64,000 nucleotides of DNA from Bacteroidales bacterium (GTDB lineage Bacteria > Bacteroidota > Bacteroidia > Bacteroidales > P3). The DNA lies in contig JAFUGA010000060.1 in NCBI GenBank assembly GCA_017469625.1, positions 1 to 64,000 of the forward strand, read 5' to 3'. Positions 26,775 through 36,204 of the stretch are shown piece after piece (positions within the stretch are counted from its first letter, which is position 1; each line of letters opens with the position of its first letter). The notes below the pieces were generated by a model. The model made no database searches, had not been told where the DNA came from, and saw nothing but the letters and a program-made list of their open reading frames with translations. Made by a program: the position numbers and the translations under genes.

Positions 26775-27959
26775 ATGAAAAAGATAAAGTTATTGTTAAT
26801 GGTTGTAGTGTTAGTGTTTGTAGAAAATATACAAGCACAAAATCATATAGATAATGGTAACATACAACGAATAATACTAAGAAAAGAAGTAAATGAAGGT
26901 GCAAGACTTATATCTACAGGAGTTCCTCTTTTGTTGATAGCACCAGATTCTCGTGCTGGAGCTCTTGGAGATGTGGGTGCTGCTTCTTCACCAGATGCAA
27001 ACTCAAACCATTGGAATGCTGCAAAGATACCTTTTGCAGATAAAAAGTTTGCAGTAGCCTTTACTTATTCTCCATGGCTTAGAGATTATGTAGGAGATAT
27101 AGATTTGGCCTATTTGGCAGGATATTATAAGATAAATGATTTCAGTGCCATAGGTGCTTCATTGACTTATTTCTCTTTAGGTTCCATAGATTTTACAGAT
27201 AATATGGGAACAAGCATAGGAACATACAACCCTAATGAATTTGCTATAGACCTTTCTTATTCTATGAAATTGACAGATAACTTTTCTGCTGCTATCACAG
27301 GAAGATATATTCGTTCAGATTTAACTCAGGGACAGAGTGTAGCAGGAAACAGTACTCATGCAGCAAGTGCAGTGGCAGGAGATATAGGTTTGTATTATCA
27401 AAAAGATGTAGTAGCAGATAAACCACAGCAATATGCTTTCGGTGTTCAGATTTCCAACTTGGGAAATAAAATATCTTATTCAGATAATTTAGAATCAAGT
27501 TTCTTGCCTGCAAATCTTAGAATAGGAGGTAGATATACCTATGCTATGGACCAATTCAATACGGTTTCATTCTTGCTTGATTTTAATAAATTGTTAGTTC
27601 CTACACCTCCTGTAAGAGATTCTGCAGGAGCAGTATTTGCAGGAAAAGATGACAATGTAGGAGTTTTGACAGGAGTATTTCAATCTTTTTATGACGCTCC
27701 TGATGGTTTCAAAGAAGAATTGCAAGAAATAAATATTTCTGGTGGTATAGAATATTGGTACAATAATATTATAGCAGCAAGAGCAGGATACTTCTATGAA
27801 TCTGAAAGAAAGGGTGCAAGACAATATCTTACTCTTGGTTTAGGACTTAAGTACAATACCCTAGGAATAGATGTTTCTTACTTGATACCTACAGCACAAC
27901 ATAACAATAATCCTTTGAAAAACACTTTAAGGGTTTCTTTAGCAATGGAAATGAAGTAA
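26775..27959 (+). CDS. porV: PorV, outer-membrane beta-barrel shuttle of T9SS
   Basis: 394 residues, matching the usual PorV length. The signal peptide ends IQAQ. The signature region GVPLLLIAPDSRAGALGDVGAA is followed by NSNHWNAAKIPFADK, and FadL-like beta-strands run to the end (LKNTLRVSLAMEMK). PorV collects folded cargo from the Sov translocon and delivers it to PorU in the outer membrane. It follows porU directly, and the ispF start is 6 bp after its stop. Confidence 0.95.
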   Translation: MKKIKLLLMVVVLVFVENIQAQNHIDNGNIQRIILRKEVNEGARLISTGVPLLLIAPDSRAGALGDVGAASSPDANSNHWNAAKIPFADKKFAVAFTYSPWLRDYVGDIDLAYLAGYYKINDFSAIGASLTYFSLGSIDFTDNMGTSIGTYNPNEFAIDLSYSMKLTDNFSAAITGRYIRSDLTQGQSVAGNSTHAASAVAGDIGLYYQKDVVADKPQQYAFGVQISNLGNKISYSDNLESSFLPANLRIGGRYTYAMDQFNTVSFLLDFNKLLVPTPPVRDSAGAVFAGKDDNVGVLTGVFQSFYDAPDGFKEELQEINISGGIEYWYNNIIAARAGYFYESERKGARQYLTLGLGLKYNTLGIDVSYLIPTAQHNNNPLKNTLRVSLAMEMK

Positions 27960-27964
27960 AGATT

Positions 27965-28453
27965 ATGAAATTAAAAGTAGGTTTTGGATACGATGTGCAT
28001 AAATTAGAATCAAACAAACCTTTGATTCTTGGAGGTGTAAATATAGTAGAGGCAGAACTCGGTGCGGTTGGTCATTCCGATGCAGATGTTTTGATACATG
28101 CTATAATAGATTCTTTGCTTGGTGCTTCAAATCAAAGGGATATTGGTTACAATTATCCCGATACAGATGATAAATATAAAGGTATAGATAGTAAAAAACT
28201 ATTGACAGATACTGTATTAAAGGTAAAAAATAAAGGGTTTAGGATAGAAAATATAGATACAACTATTGCATTGCAAGCACCTAAAATATCTAAATATATA
28301 AATGATATGAAACAAACGCTTGCAGAGGTTTTAGAAATATCTATAGAGGATATAACTATAAAACCTACAACTACAGAACATTTAGGCTTTGAGGGAAGAA
28401 AAGAAGGAGTGTCTGCTTATAGTGTTTGTCTGTTAAGTAAGGAAGAAAACTAA
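27965..28453 (+). CDS. ispF: IspF, 2-C-methyl-D-erythritol 2,4-cyclodiphosphate synthase
   Basis: 162 residues. The zinc ligands are Asp10 and His12 in GYDVHKL and His45 in GHSDADVLIHAI. The signatures LLGASNQRDIGYNYPDTD and KPTTTEHLGFEGRKEGVSAY are complete. The enzyme closes the cyclic diphosphate in the MEP isoprenoid pathway in the cytosol. It sits inside the porU-porV / porP-gldJ cluster, 6 bp behind porV, so it probably rides on the T9SS transcript. Confidence 0.97.
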   Translation: MKLKVGFGYDVHKLESNKPLILGGVNIVEAELGAVGHSDADVLIHAIIDSLLGASNQRDIGYNYPDTDDKYKGIDSKKLLTDTVLKVKNKGFRIENIDTTIALQAPKISKYINDMKQTLAEVLEISIEDITIKPTTTEHLGFEGRKEGVSAYSVCLLSKEEN

Positions 28454-28653
28454 ATAATTTCACTATATTATTGTAACTTTTTTCAAAAAAATGTGTATAA
28501 TAAAATAGTTGATTATAAAGTAAAAAGGCTTAAAAAATAAATGATTAGTTATTTTATTTGTAAAAAACTACGTTAAAAATAACTTGTATGTTCGTAATTT
28601 TTTGTAATATTGCGAACTGAAATTATAAGTAAAAATGTGTAATACTCTATAGT

Positions 28654-29643
28654 ATGAAAAGAAATATACTTTATTTGTTTGTAGTATGTGTCTTTATGGT
28701 AACAGGACTTAAGGCACAGGACCCTCATTTTTCACAGTTTTATGCTGCACCTCTTTATACTAATGCAGCTTTTGCTGGTTCAGCAGTATGTCCAAGATTA
28801 TCTTTGTCATACAGAAATCAATGGCCATCTCTTGGAGCTTTCAAAACATTTACTGCAAGTTATGACCAATATTTTGATGCTATATCTGGTGGTATAGGAG
28901 TCTATGTCATGAGCGACAAAGAAAGCGATTACTACAGAAGAAACAGTGCAGCGTTTATGTATTCTTTGCATTTGCAGTTGTCAAGAGAAGTAGCATTGAA
29001 CCTTGCTGCACAAGTAGATATTACAAACACAAGTTTAGATTGGGATAATCTTGTTTTTGGAGATATGATTGACCCTCGCTACGGTGTAATTTATAACTCT
29101 ACTATGGCAGATAGACCATCTGAAACTTCTCATACGAAATTGGACTTCGGAGCATCTGCATTGTTATTTGGAGAAACTTGGTATGCGGGTGTTTCTGCTA
29201 CACATTTGACAAGACATGATGAAGGTTTTATTTCATATAATAGAATACCTATTAAAATAACTGCTAATGCTGGTTTAAGACTTAACCTTAGAAGAGACCA
29301 AAGACGCACAAACTCTTTCTTTGGACAACCTATAATCTCTCCAAACATTATTTACCAACATCAAGGAGAGTTTAACGAACTTAATTATGGTGTTTATTTA
29401 GATTGGAATCCTTTTATATTTGGAGCATGGTATAGACAATCTATGGCTTTCAGCAATTCAGATGCTTTAGTACTTTTGTTTGGATTGGAATGGGGTGATT
29501 ACAAGATAGGATATAGTTATGATATAACAGTGTCTTCTCTTTCAAATGTATCGGGAGGTGCTCACGAAATATCATTGTCTTGCAAGTTGCCTTGTCCAGA
29601 AAAGAAGAAGAAAGTCAGAGATATAAAATGTCCTTCTTTCTAA
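28654..29643 (+). CDS. porP: PorP/SprF family outer-membrane protein
   Basis: 329 residues. The signal peptide ends LKAQ, and then the family hallmark DPHFSQFYAAPLYTNAAFAG is followed by YRNQWPSLGAFKT and a beta-barrel pattern (FLSYNR, NIIYQHQGEFNELNYGVYLDWNP). The C-terminus is a short lysine/cysteine-rich tail (CPEKKKKVRDIKCPSF). PorP/SprF proteins help secrete T9SS cargo with type B sorting signals and link to PorE. It starts after a 200-bp AT-rich leader and precedes gldJ by 72 bp. Several paralogues per genome are usual, so the specific partner is open. Confidence 0.9.
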   Translation: MKRNILYLFVVCVFMVTGLKAQDPHFSQFYAAPLYTNAAFAGSAVCPRLSLSYRNQWPSLGAFKTFTASYDQYFDAISGGIGVYVMSDKESDYYRRNSAAFMYSLHLQLSREVALNLAAQVDITNTSLDWDNLVFGDMIDPRYGVIYNSTMADRPSETSHTKLDFGASALLFGETWYAGVSATHLTRHDEGFISYNRIPIKITANAGLRLNLRRDQRRTNSFFGQPIISPNIIYQHQGEFNELNYGVYLDWNPFIFGAWYRQSMAFSNSDALVLLFGLEWGDYKIGYSYDITVSSLSNVSGGAHEISLSCKLPCPEKKKKVRDIKCPSF

Positions 29644-29715
29644 AGTTTCCATAAACTAACGAAACAAAATAAAAGAATTTACGTAGAATAAGAAAAAGAC
29701 AAAAATAAATTAGAT

Positions 29716-31263
29716 ATGAAAATTACAGCAACAATTACCAAGTCTGTACTTAGTTTAGCAGTTGTATTTTTGTTACTAAGTTGTTCAAGTAAGAAAAAAT
29801 CAGACAGAACAGGTTGGAATTATGATGATTCTAAATGGGGTGGTTTTGAATCTGCAAAGAATGTAGAACAACAAACTCCTCCGGGAATGGTGTTTATAGA
29901 AGGAGGTGCTTTCATTATGGGAAGAACTACAGATAACGTAAGATACGAGTGGGATAATACTCCACGTAGAGTTACAGTTTCTTCTTTTTATATGGACGAG
30001 TGCGAAATAACTAACATAAATTATAGAGAGTTCTTGTATTGGATACAAAGAGTTTATACAGATTATCCAGAATATTATGATAGTAACCTACCAGATACTT
30101 TAGTTTGGAGAAGCAAACTAACATACAATGAACCTATGGTAGAGTATTATTTCCGTTATCCAAGTTGGTCAAATTATCCTGTTGTAGGAGTTAGTTGGGT
30201 ACAGGCAAATAACTATTGCGATTGGAGAACAGATAGACTTAACGAAAAGGCTCTTATAGATGCTGGCGTATTGGAAATAGACCCAGACCAACAAGGAGAT
30301 AATGTATTCACAACAGATGCTTATCTTGCTGGACAATATGAAGGTTATGTAAAGAAAGACCTTCCTGATTTAAATCCAAACTCAGAAGGAGTAAGAAAAG
30401 TAACAATGTCAGATGGTATTCTTTATCCAAAATTCCGTCTTCCTACAGAAGCAGAATGGGAATATGCAGCACTTGGTTTGTTGGGTAATACAACAAAAGA
30501 GGGACGTATATTAGAAAGAAGAATTTATCCTTGGAATGGGCACGTTGTTCGTACAGACCAAAAGAAATATTATGGTGAAATGCTTGCAAACTTTAAACGT
30601 TCAAGAGGAGATGCTATGGGTGTAGCAAGTGCTTTAAATGACCATTGGGAATATACTGCTCCTGTAAATTATTATTTCCCTAACGATTATGGTTTATATA
30701 ACATGGCAGGTAACGTTGCAGAATGGGTTATGGATGTTTATCGTCCAAATACTCCAGAAGATGCAGGTGATGTAAACCCATATAGAGGTAATGTTTATGT
30801 TACAAGAGTTTTGGATTCAGATGGAATGGTTGCTGAAAAAGATTCTTTGGGTAGAATAACTTATAGAGAAGTTACAGTAGAAGATAATATCAATCGTAGA
30901 AACTATAGACAAGGAGATAACATCAACTACTTGGACGGAGATTTGGCTTCACAGCTTACAGACGTTTGGAAAAACGATGCTGACGAGGAAGAAGAAAGTT
31001 ATGAGGGAACTTCAGATGATGAAGAAAATATAGTAGCAAATGCTATGACTCCTGGAGATATAGAAACAGCCGCTATGTATGATTATGGTATTTCATCTAT
31101 GGTAAGTAACAAGGTTAGAGTTGTCAAAGGTGGTTCATGGAAAGATAAAGCATTGTATCTTTCTCCTGGCGAAAAACGTTATCTTCCACAAGACCAAAGA
31201 ACAGAATGGGTAGGATTCCGTTGTGCTATGGACAGAATGGGTTCAAGAGAAATGAGAAAATAG
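29716..31263 (+). CDS. gldJ: GldJ-like SUMF1-domain lipoprotein
   Basis: 515 residues. The lipoprotein signal has lipobox LLSC at about residue 23. TGWNYDDSKWGGFES after it resembles GldJ more than GldK/PorK. The formylglycine-enzyme-like domain starts PPGMVFIEGGAFIMG and includes ITNINYREFLYW, RLPTEAEWEYAALG, YNMAGNVAEWVMDVY and VKGGSWKDKALYLSPG. GldJ is needed for gliding and T9SS function in Flavobacterium, where it sits beside porU-porV, as here. The closely related PorK/GldK is the alternative; the absence of gldL/M/N behind it argues for GldJ. Confidence 0.85.
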   Translation: MKITATITKSVLSLAVVFLLLSCSSKKKSDRTGWNYDDSKWGGFESAKNVEQQTPPGMVFIEGGAFIMGRTTDNVRYEWDNTPRRVTVSSFYMDECEITNINYREFLYWIQRVYTDYPEYYDSNLPDTLVWRSKLTYNEPMVEYYFRYPSWSNYPVVGVSWVQANNYCDWRTDRLNEKALIDAGVLEIDPDQQGDNVFTTDAYLAGQYEGYVKKDLPDLNPNSEGVRKVTMSDGILYPKFRLPTEAEWEYAALGLLGNTTKEGRILERRIYPWNGHVVRTDQKKYYGEMLANFKRSRGDAMGVASALNDHWEYTAPVNYYFPNDYGLYNMAGNVAEWVMDVYRPNTPEDAGDVNPYRGNVYVTRVLDSDGMVAEKDSLGRITYREVTVEDNINRRNYRQGDNINYLDGDLASQLTDVWKNDADEEEESYEGTSDDEENIVANAMTPGDIETAAMYDYGISSMVSNKVRVVKGGSWKDKALYLSPGEKRYLPQDQRTEWVGFRCAMDRMGSREMRK

Positions 31264-31288
31264 GTTGTTTAATTATATAAAAGACTTT

Positions 31289-31330
31289 AAAATCCTGTGT
31301 GATTGTGAAACAAAAGCACAGGATTTTTTT
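31289..31330 (+). terminator. Terminator of the T9SS gene cluster
   Basis: AAAATCCTGTG (31289-31299) pairs with CACAGGATTTT, followed by a T-run to 31330. It ends the porU-gldJ run just before holA. Confidence 0.92.
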
Positions 31331-31338
31331 GTAATTCT

Positions 31339-32358
31339 ATGGCAAACACAGCATCTTTTAAACAAATACAAACAGATATATCGCATAAAGAACTTGCTTC
31401 TATTTACCTTTTAACAGGAAATGAACCTTATTATATAGATTCTTTGACGAAGATTTTTGAGCAAGAAGTTATACCACAAGAAGCACAGGATTTCAATCTT
31501 TCTATCTTTTATGGTAAAGATGTGAATATATCTACACTTATTTCTCAGTGCAGACAATATCCGTGGATGTCAGAGAAAAGACTTGTTATACTGAAAGAAG
31601 CACAAATGCTTGACAAAAGGCACTTTGAAGAACTATCTTTATATCTTAAAACTCCAAATCCTACAACTGTATTTGTAATTTGCAACAAGACAGATAAATT
31701 TGACACAAAAACAAAAAACGTTATAACGAAAAGTTCAGGTGTTGTTTTTGAAAGCAAACAGATACCCGATTATAAACTATCCGAATGGATAGAAACTTTA
31801 ATAAAAAGTAAGAAATATACCTGTGAAGCAGATGTTCCTACTATCTTGGCTGAGTATCTTGGCAATAATCTGCAAAAGATAGATAACGAAGTTATCAAAA
31901 TGATTATCAACCTGAAAGATACTACATATATTACAACGGATAATGTTAAGGAACTTATAGGTATAAGCAAGGAGTATAATGTTTTTGCTCTGCAAAACGC
32001 TCTTGCAAAAAAAGATATACAAAAAGCAAATACTATTATAGATTATTTTTCAAAAAATCCTAAGAATAATCCTATCCAACAAATAATACCTATCTTGTTT
32101 GCTTTTTATTCAAAATGTTTAGTTGTTTCTCAGTCAGTGGATAAAACTTCTTCCACAGTAGCGAAACTTTTAGGAATAAACCCATACTCAGCAAGAGATT
32201 ATGTAGAAGCATCTAAATATTATTCTATGCCACAGTTATTTGCTATTCTATCTTTTTTAGAAGAATATGATGTGAAATCAAAAGGAGTAGATGTATCTCC
32301 TCTATATACGGAGGCAGATTTAATGAAAGAATTAGTGTATAAAATATTACATATCTAA
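31339..32358 (+). CDS. holA: DNA polymerase III delta subunit
   Basis: 339 residues, usual for HolA. The clamp-loader AAA+-like N-domain contains YLLTGNEPYYIDSL in place of a functional P-loop. FEELSLYLKTPNPTTVFVIC and LAEYLGNNLQKIDNEVIKM are typical of delta, as is the helical C-terminus (ISKEYNVFALQNALAKKD). It opens the beta sliding clamp in the replisome. The start lies only 8 bp beyond the preceding terminator, so its promoter must lie in or upstream of that hairpin, or read-through supplies it. Confidence 0.9.
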   Translation: MANTASFKQIQTDISHKELASIYLLTGNEPYYIDSLTKIFEQEVIPQEAQDFNLSIFYGKDVNISTLISQCRQYPWMSEKRLVILKEAQMLDKRHFEELSLYLKTPNPTTVFVICNKTDKFDTKTKNVITKSSGVVFESKQIPDYKLSEWIETLIKSKKYTCEADVPTILAEYLGNNLQKIDNEVIKMIINLKDTTYITTDNVKELIGISKEYNVFALQNALAKKDIQKANTIIDYFSKNPKNNPIQQIIPILFAFYSKCLVVSQSVDKTSSTVAKLLGINPYSARDYVEASKYYSMPQLFAILSFLEEYDVKSKGVDVSPLYTEADLMKELVYKILHI

Positions 32359-32371
32359 ACAGTACAGACTT

Positions 32372-34669
32372 ATGAAGAAGATTGCATTTTTATCAATGTT
32401 TTTATTTTTTGCTCTGTTGTCCTATTCTCAAAATGGAACACTAAGAGGTTTTGTATATAATATAACAGATGGTGAGCCAATAATGTTTGCAAACATTGTA
32501 TTGGAGAATACAACACTTGGAGCAAGTACAGATGATAAAGGTTATTTTGTTATAAATAAGATAAAAGAGGGAGATTATATTCTGAAAGTACAAAGCATAG
32601 GCTTTCAAACTAAAAGTGTTCCTGTAAGTATTACTTCAGGTCTTTCAAGTGTGAGAGTAGAACTTGAGCCTATGACACAAATGTTAGAGGCTGTCAATGT
32701 GCAAGCCGAAAAAGAATCTGCAAGAATAGAAAGTCAGGTTTCAGTAAAAAAGATAACTGCTTCTGAAATCCAAAAACTTCCTTCTGTAGGTGGACAAGCA
32801 GATTTTGCACAATACGTTCAGGTTATGCCTGGTGTTGTTTTCTCTGGCGACCAAGGAGGACAGTTATATATTAGGGGAGGTTCGGCTATTCAAAACAAAG
32901 TGCTTTTAGATGGTATGGTGGTTTATAATCCTTTCCACTCCATAGGATTGTTTTCAGTTTTTGAAACAGATGTTATACGTAGTGCCGATGTTTATACAGG
33001 TGGTTTCAACGCTACTTATGGTGGTAGACTTTCTTCTGTTATGGATATAGCAACAAGAGATGGTAACAAAAAGAAAACAACAGGTAAAATATCTGCTTCT
33101 ACTTTTGGTCTTTCGGCTATATTAGAGGGTCCTATATTGGCAGACAAAGAGGAAAGGCCTTATTCACTTTCTTACCTTTTGACAGCAAAAAATTCTTACC
33201 TTTCACATACTTCCAAATCCCTGTATAGTTATGTTGATGCCGACTTGCCTTATGACTTTTTAGATGTTTATGGAAAACTTACTTTGGCAACAAAAACAGG
33301 TTCTAAGTTAAACGTTTTTGGTTTCAACTTTACAGATAAAGTGGATGCTTACAAGAATATAGCAGACTTCAATTGGGACAATACAGGAGTAGGAGCAAGT
33401 TTTATCTTATTACCTCCTGGAAGTTCTTCTTTGGTAGAAGGTGTTTTGGCTTACTCTAAATATAGTATGGAAATGTCTGCTACAAGTACAGAGGGAAATC
33501 AAAAAAGTTCTATAGGTTCATTTAATGGTACTCTTTCCTCTACACAGTTTTTTGATAAGAATCAACTTCGTTATGGTGTAGAAATGATTAGTAGTAAAAC
33601 AAATACCTTATTCTCTTCTATGACAGAAGAACTTACAGACTACTCTACAGAAATAGGTGCTTTCGTTCTTTTCAAAGGCTTTTTGAAAAATCTTCTTTAT
33701 GAACCAAGTGTAAGACTTTCTTATTACGCTTCATTAGACGAGGCTTTAATAGAGCCAAGACTTTCTTTGAAATACAACCTTACAGATAAGTTTCGTTTCA
33801 AAGGGGCTATGGGACTTTATTCCCAATCTTTTATAGATACCAAGAGTGATAGGGACGTTGTCAATCTATTTACAGGTTACCTTACAGCAGGACCAGATTT
33901 ATATGGTGGAGTTGTTTCTTCTTTCAGAGGAGAAAAAGTTTCTACTTATGTAGAGAAATCTAAACATTTTATCTTCGGTATAGAATGGGATATACTAAAT
34001 CATCTTTCTATGAATTTAGAACTTTATTACAAGACTATGACCAACCTTATTTCTATCAATAGAGATAAAACTTTTGACAACGATGATTCACACTCTTCTT
34101 ACCCACAATATCTTACTCGTTCCTTTGCTATAGAAGAGGGAACAGCATACGGTGGCGATGTTAGTTTCAAATATTCAGACGGAAGACTATATCTTTGGGC
34201 AATATATTCCTATGGTAAAGTAGAAAGAAAAAATGAAACACAAACATATAACCCACATTATGATAGAAGACACAATATAAACGTTTTGGTGTCCTATCAG
34301 TTAGGAATGGATAGAAGTTTTGAAATTAGTGCAAGATGGAACTATGGTTCAGGTTTCCCTTATACAGGTACAACAGGTTTTGGTGAAACAGTCAATTTCT
34401 CTACTATCAATGCAGATTATACTTCAAGCAATGGTGATTTTACAACTTTTTATGGTAGTCTAAACTCACGAAGATTGCCAGCCTACCATAGATTAGATAT
34501 TTCGGCTAAAAAACGTTTCAATGTCTTTGCTCATTCTATACTTGAGATAGATGTTTCTGTTACTAATCTATATAATAGAAATAACCTATTCTACTTTGAT
34601 AGAGTAACCTCTGAAAGAGTAGACCAATTACCAATTATGCCTTCTGTTGGACTTTCATTAAGATTTTAA
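32372..34669 (+). CDS. TonB-dependent receptor with carboxypeptidase-regulatory-like N-domain
   Basis: 765 residues. The signal peptide ends SYSQ. A CarboxypepD_reg-like domain spans about 22-105 (GTLRGFVYNITDGEPIMFANIVLENTTLGASTDDKGYF), the plug about 120-235 (QVMPGVVFSGDQGGQLYIRGGSAIQNKVLLDGMVVYNP), and a beta-barrel runs to the final LSLRF. It should import a ligand across the outer membrane using TonB-ExbB-ExbD energy; ExbB/ExbD proteins are encoded at 58188-60620. The ligand is unknown. No SusD partner follows, which makes glycan uptake less likely. It starts 13 bp after holA. Confidence 0.9.
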   Translation: MKKIAFLSMFLFFALLSYSQNGTLRGFVYNITDGEPIMFANIVLENTTLGASTDDKGYFVINKIKEGDYILKVQSIGFQTKSVPVSITSGLSSVRVELEPMTQMLEAVNVQAEKESARIESQVSVKKITASEIQKLPSVGGQADFAQYVQVMPGVVFSGDQGGQLYIRGGSAIQNKVLLDGMVVYNPFHSIGLFSVFETDVIRSADVYTGGFNATYGGRLSSVMDIATRDGNKKKTTGKISASTFGLSAILEGPILADKEERPYSLSYLLTAKNSYLSHTSKSLYSYVDADLPYDFLDVYGKLTLATKTGSKLNVFGFNFTDKVDAYKNIADFNWDNTGVGASFILLPPGSSSLVEGVLAYSKYSMEMSATSTEGNQKSSIGSFNGTLSSTQFFDKNQLRYGVEMISSKTNTLFSSMTEELTDYSTEIGAFVLFKGFLKNLLYEPSVRLSYYASLDEALIEPRLSLKYNLTDKFRFKGAMGLYSQSFIDTKSDRDVVNLFTGYLTAGPDLYGGVVSSFRGEKVSTYVEKSKHFIFGIEWDILNHLSMNLELYYKTMTNLISINRDKTFDNDDSHSSYPQYLTRSFAIEEGTAYGGDVSFKYSDGRLYLWAIYSYGKVERKNETQTYNPHYDRRHNINVLVSYQLGMDRSFEISARWNYGSGFPYTGTTGFGETVNFSTINADYTSSNGDFTTFYGSLNSRRLPAYHRLDISAKKRFNVFAHSILEIDVSVTNLYNRNNLFYFDRVTSERVDQLPIMPSVGLSLRF

Positions 34670-34683
34670 TAAAACCTTTTATA

Positions 34684-35097
34684 ATGAATATGGATACAAG
34701 AAAAACAACTTTATTATTACTAATTATTGCAGTACTTACAGGACTAAGTTTTGTTAGTTGTTCAGATGAAGAAGAAGTATATAATAAATCAAAAATTCTA
34801 ATAGGTACTTGGGTAGAGATAAACAGCACAGCAAGTGATGGGGTAGTAGATACTATCCAATTTACAAAAAAGGGAAAAGTGTATGATAAAACAGGAATTC
34901 ATAACAAAAGTAATTACAAAATCATAGATGATTCTCATATAAAGTTTTATAATATGAACTTTTATGGAATAAAAGAAGAGTGTTATGCTTATTCTATAGA
35001 ACAAAGTAGTAATATTACAACCATAACATTTTACAACTTTGAAACACTATCCGATATACTAATGCCTATAGATGCAACTTATAAAAAGATTAGATAA
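34684..35097 (+). CDS. Small lipoprotein, lipocalin-like
   Basis: 137 residues (a second ATG lies 6 bp in). The signal peptide TLLLLIIAVLTGLSFVSC is almost the same as those of the broken genes at 35245 and 54032. After the lipobox the protein is acidic (SDEEEVYN) and then has GTWVEINSTASDGVVDTIQFTKKGKVYD, a lipocalin-like strand pattern. Function is unknown; it should be envelope-anchored. It follows the TonB-dependent receptor by 14 bp and ends in its own terminator. Confidence 0.75.
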   Translation: MNMDTRKTTLLLLIIAVLTGLSFVSCSDEEEVYNKSKILIGTWVEINSTASDGVVDTIQFTKKGKVYDKTGIHNKSNYKIIDDSHIKFYNMNFYGIKEECYAYSIEQSSNITTITFYNFETLSDILMPIDATYKKIR

Positions 35098-35126
35098 AAA
35101 GACTTAAGAAAATCTTAAGTCTTTTT
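35096..35126 (+). terminator. Terminator of the receptor-lipoprotein unit
   Basis: AAAAAGACTTAAGA pairs with TCTTAAGTCTTTTTT across an AAA loop, overlapping the stop codon of the preceding gene. Confidence 0.92.
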
Positions 35127-35244
35127 TCTTAATTATTTATACCGATTACTCTTATCTATAATTTTATTAAATATATTTGCAGGCTATGATGAAATGTAGT
35201 ATATTGTGCAAAACAGTAAAAACAAATAAAATAACAAAAATAAG

Positions 35245-35730
35245 ATGAAAACGATTAGAAAAACATTATTACTGCTATTTATTACAGTATTTACAGGGGT
35301 AACTTTATTAGTTGTTCAGATGAAGAAGACCTGCGATGACCTCTGATGGAAATATACTTATTATGGCAAAAGTGAGAAGTAATGTTTATAATTGCATAGG
35401 ATGTATTTTATTATAAGTTGTTTCTCCTAAATCCATAGGAGATAATGGTGTGTATAAAGTATATCCTTCAGAAAGTGTACAAGTAGCAAATGCAATAGAA
35501 ATACCAGACTTTTATAGATATGCAGAGCATAATGTAGAAATTGAAGGTTTGGAAAAATTAAAAGGAGATATAAATGGATTACCTATAAAATCTCATTTAT
35601 TTTAGAATGTAGAAAGTGCGAGGGAAGTGATGTTTCTTTATTTGAGACTTCACAACCATGTTTAGATGATAATATCCCTTTATTTATACCGAGATATGTA
35701 GTAACTAAAATAATAGACTACTATAAATAA
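35245..35730 (+). pseudogene. Decayed lipoprotein gene with several frameshifts
   Basis: The start MKTIRKTLLLLFITVFTGV matches the signal peptides of neighbouring lipoproteins, but the frame shifts before the lipobox; one extra T near 35308 would restore ISCSDEED. Further on, a different frame gives VSPKSIGDNGVYKVYPSESV, running to a stop at about 35605, and then yet another frame gives EGSDVSLFETSQPCLDD, ending with TAA at 35728-35730. At least three lesions are therefore present. The ancestral product was probably a lipoprotein of about 160 residues. Confidence 0.75.
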
Positions 35731-35792
35731 ATATGAAATGAACTTGTTATAATTTTCTAAAACAAAGTTTTGTTGTAGGATATTAAGAAAAA

Positions 35793-35908
35793 TAGAACAC
35801 TAAGTGAAGTTTTTGTGGGGTAAAATGTTGTATTTTCTTTGTGAAACAAAGAAAGAGTAGGGGAAAATAAGTTTTTATATCTGCAAAAAGGAAATTTAGA
35901 ACACTAAA
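35793..35908 (+). repeat. Copy 2 of the ~116-bp companion element
   Basis: It starts TAGAACACTA and ends TTTAGAACACTAAA (35895-35908). The centre TTTCTTTGTGAAACAAAGAA is a near-perfect hairpin, followed by AGAGTAGGGGAAAATA. The right half matches the minus strand of 63427-63544 closely (AAAGAAAGAGTAG.GGAAAATA and AAAAAGGAAATTTAGAACAC). One 21-bp unit precedes it at 35758-35778. Confidence 0.72.
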
Positions 35909-35968
35909 TTTAAGAATTATTTTATAAAAATTAAGAAATAAATTTTCAAAAACTTCCTTATTTCTTAC

Positions 35969-36136
35969 TAAAACGAAGTTCTAATTTTGCGAAACTTTGT
36001 TTTAGAAAACTAAAACAAAGAGATAGAAAATTAAAACAAAGTTCTACAAAATTAAAACAAAGAGATAGAAAATTATAATCAAGTTCTATGACAGCGAAAC
36101 AAAGAGATAGAATTCTAAAACGAAGTTATAAAAAAG
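35969..36136. repeat. Array E of the 21-bp repeat (8 units, one inverted)
   Basis: Eight in-register units. The second (35990-36010, CGAAACTTTGTTTTA) is inverted and faces TAAAACAAAG of the third, giving a hairpin at about 35994-36020. One unit reads TATAATCAAG, a variant also present in array A. The array fills the gap between the lipoprotein pseudogene and the convergent SIMPL gene. Confidence 0.88.
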
Positions 36137-36171
36137 TAGAGTTTGATTTGCATAAAGTGTAATCAAACTCT
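36125..36171 (-). terminator. Terminator of the SIMPL gene
   Basis: AGAGTTTGATT (36138-36148) pairs with AATCAAACTCT (36161-36171). On the minus strand the hairpin is followed by ACTTTTTTATAAC, which lies within the last 21-bp unit. Confidence 0.8.
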
Positions 36172-36204
36172 AATATTTTAAAAATCAAATAAATATGAAT
36201 GTAA

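Noticed and set aside
29716-31263. Reading the SUMF1 lipoprotein as PorK/GldK
   Set aside because: The N-terminal GWNYDDSKWGGFES region and the porU-porV neighbourhood fit GldJ better, and gldL/M/N do not follow.
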